DNA of 5,383 bases from an uncultured Collinsella sp. Its GTDB lineage: Bacteria > Actinomycetota > Coriobacteriia > Coriobacteriales > Coriobacteriaceae. The position numbers and the translations under genes are program-made. Positions within the stretch are counted from its first letter, which is position 1. Each line of letters begins with the position of its first letter. The stretch covers positions 1 to 5,383 of the forward strand of contig CABUQK010000117.1 in NCBI GenBank assembly GCA_902493615.1. Reading direction: 5' to 3'. Under the pieces are notes generated by a model, which had not been told where the DNA came from, made no database searches, and saw only the letters and a list, made by a program, of their open reading frames with translations. Positions 5,343 through 5,383 of this stretch are shown one piece after another.

Positions 5343-5383
5343 CCGGCTGGCTCATCCTAACAACTTGGTTTTCGCATGGGCGG

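Overview
The window looks like the chromosome of a high-GC Gram-positive bacterium, most likely a gut actinobacterium of the Coriobacteriia (Collinsella-like). This rests on the moderately high GC, the GTG/ATG starts with strong Shine-Dalgarno sites, the style of the ECF transporter proteins and the IS110-type transposase. The taxon is an inference, since no marker gene is present.

Left part (1 to about 660): the 5' part of an IS110-family transposase reads leftward off the window edge (minus strand, start at 402). It keeps all four DEDD residues of the RuvC-like domain. Upstream of its start lies a GC-rich, hairpin-rich stretch without a convincing gene. This is the position where IS110-group elements carry their left end and bridge RNA, so a bridge RNA is a reasonable but unproven candidate. 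The outer edge of the element cannot be fixed from this sequence alone.

Middle (about 660 to 1124): this is non-coding. It holds two hairpin-forming segments, a plausible extended -10 promoter and a clear FMN riboswitch (RFN element, about 930-1112) with an enlarged, branched variable arm. The riboswitch ends just before the ribosome binding site of the first gene, which suggests control of translation initiation.

Right part (1125 to 5342, all plus strand): a compact flavin operon. ribU (riboflavin-binding S component), a fused two-domain ECF ATPase (EcfA1-EcfA2 in one chain) and ecfT (transmembrane coupling protein) overlap end to start by 4 and 1 bases. They would form a complete ECF riboflavin transporter from three polypeptides. 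Two paralogous small proteins of the pyridoxamine 5'-phosphate oxidase-like FMN-binding split-barrel family follow after 30 and 44 bases and are probably in the same transcription unit. The whole unit reads as FMN-sensing RNA, then riboflavin import, then FMN-using proteins.

I see no CRISPR array, tRNA, rRNA or phage genes. No wholly new system is evident. The most interesting points are the IS110 left-end RNA candidate, the FMN control of an entire ECF module, the basic insertion in the second ATPase domain, and the tandem flavoprotein pair.
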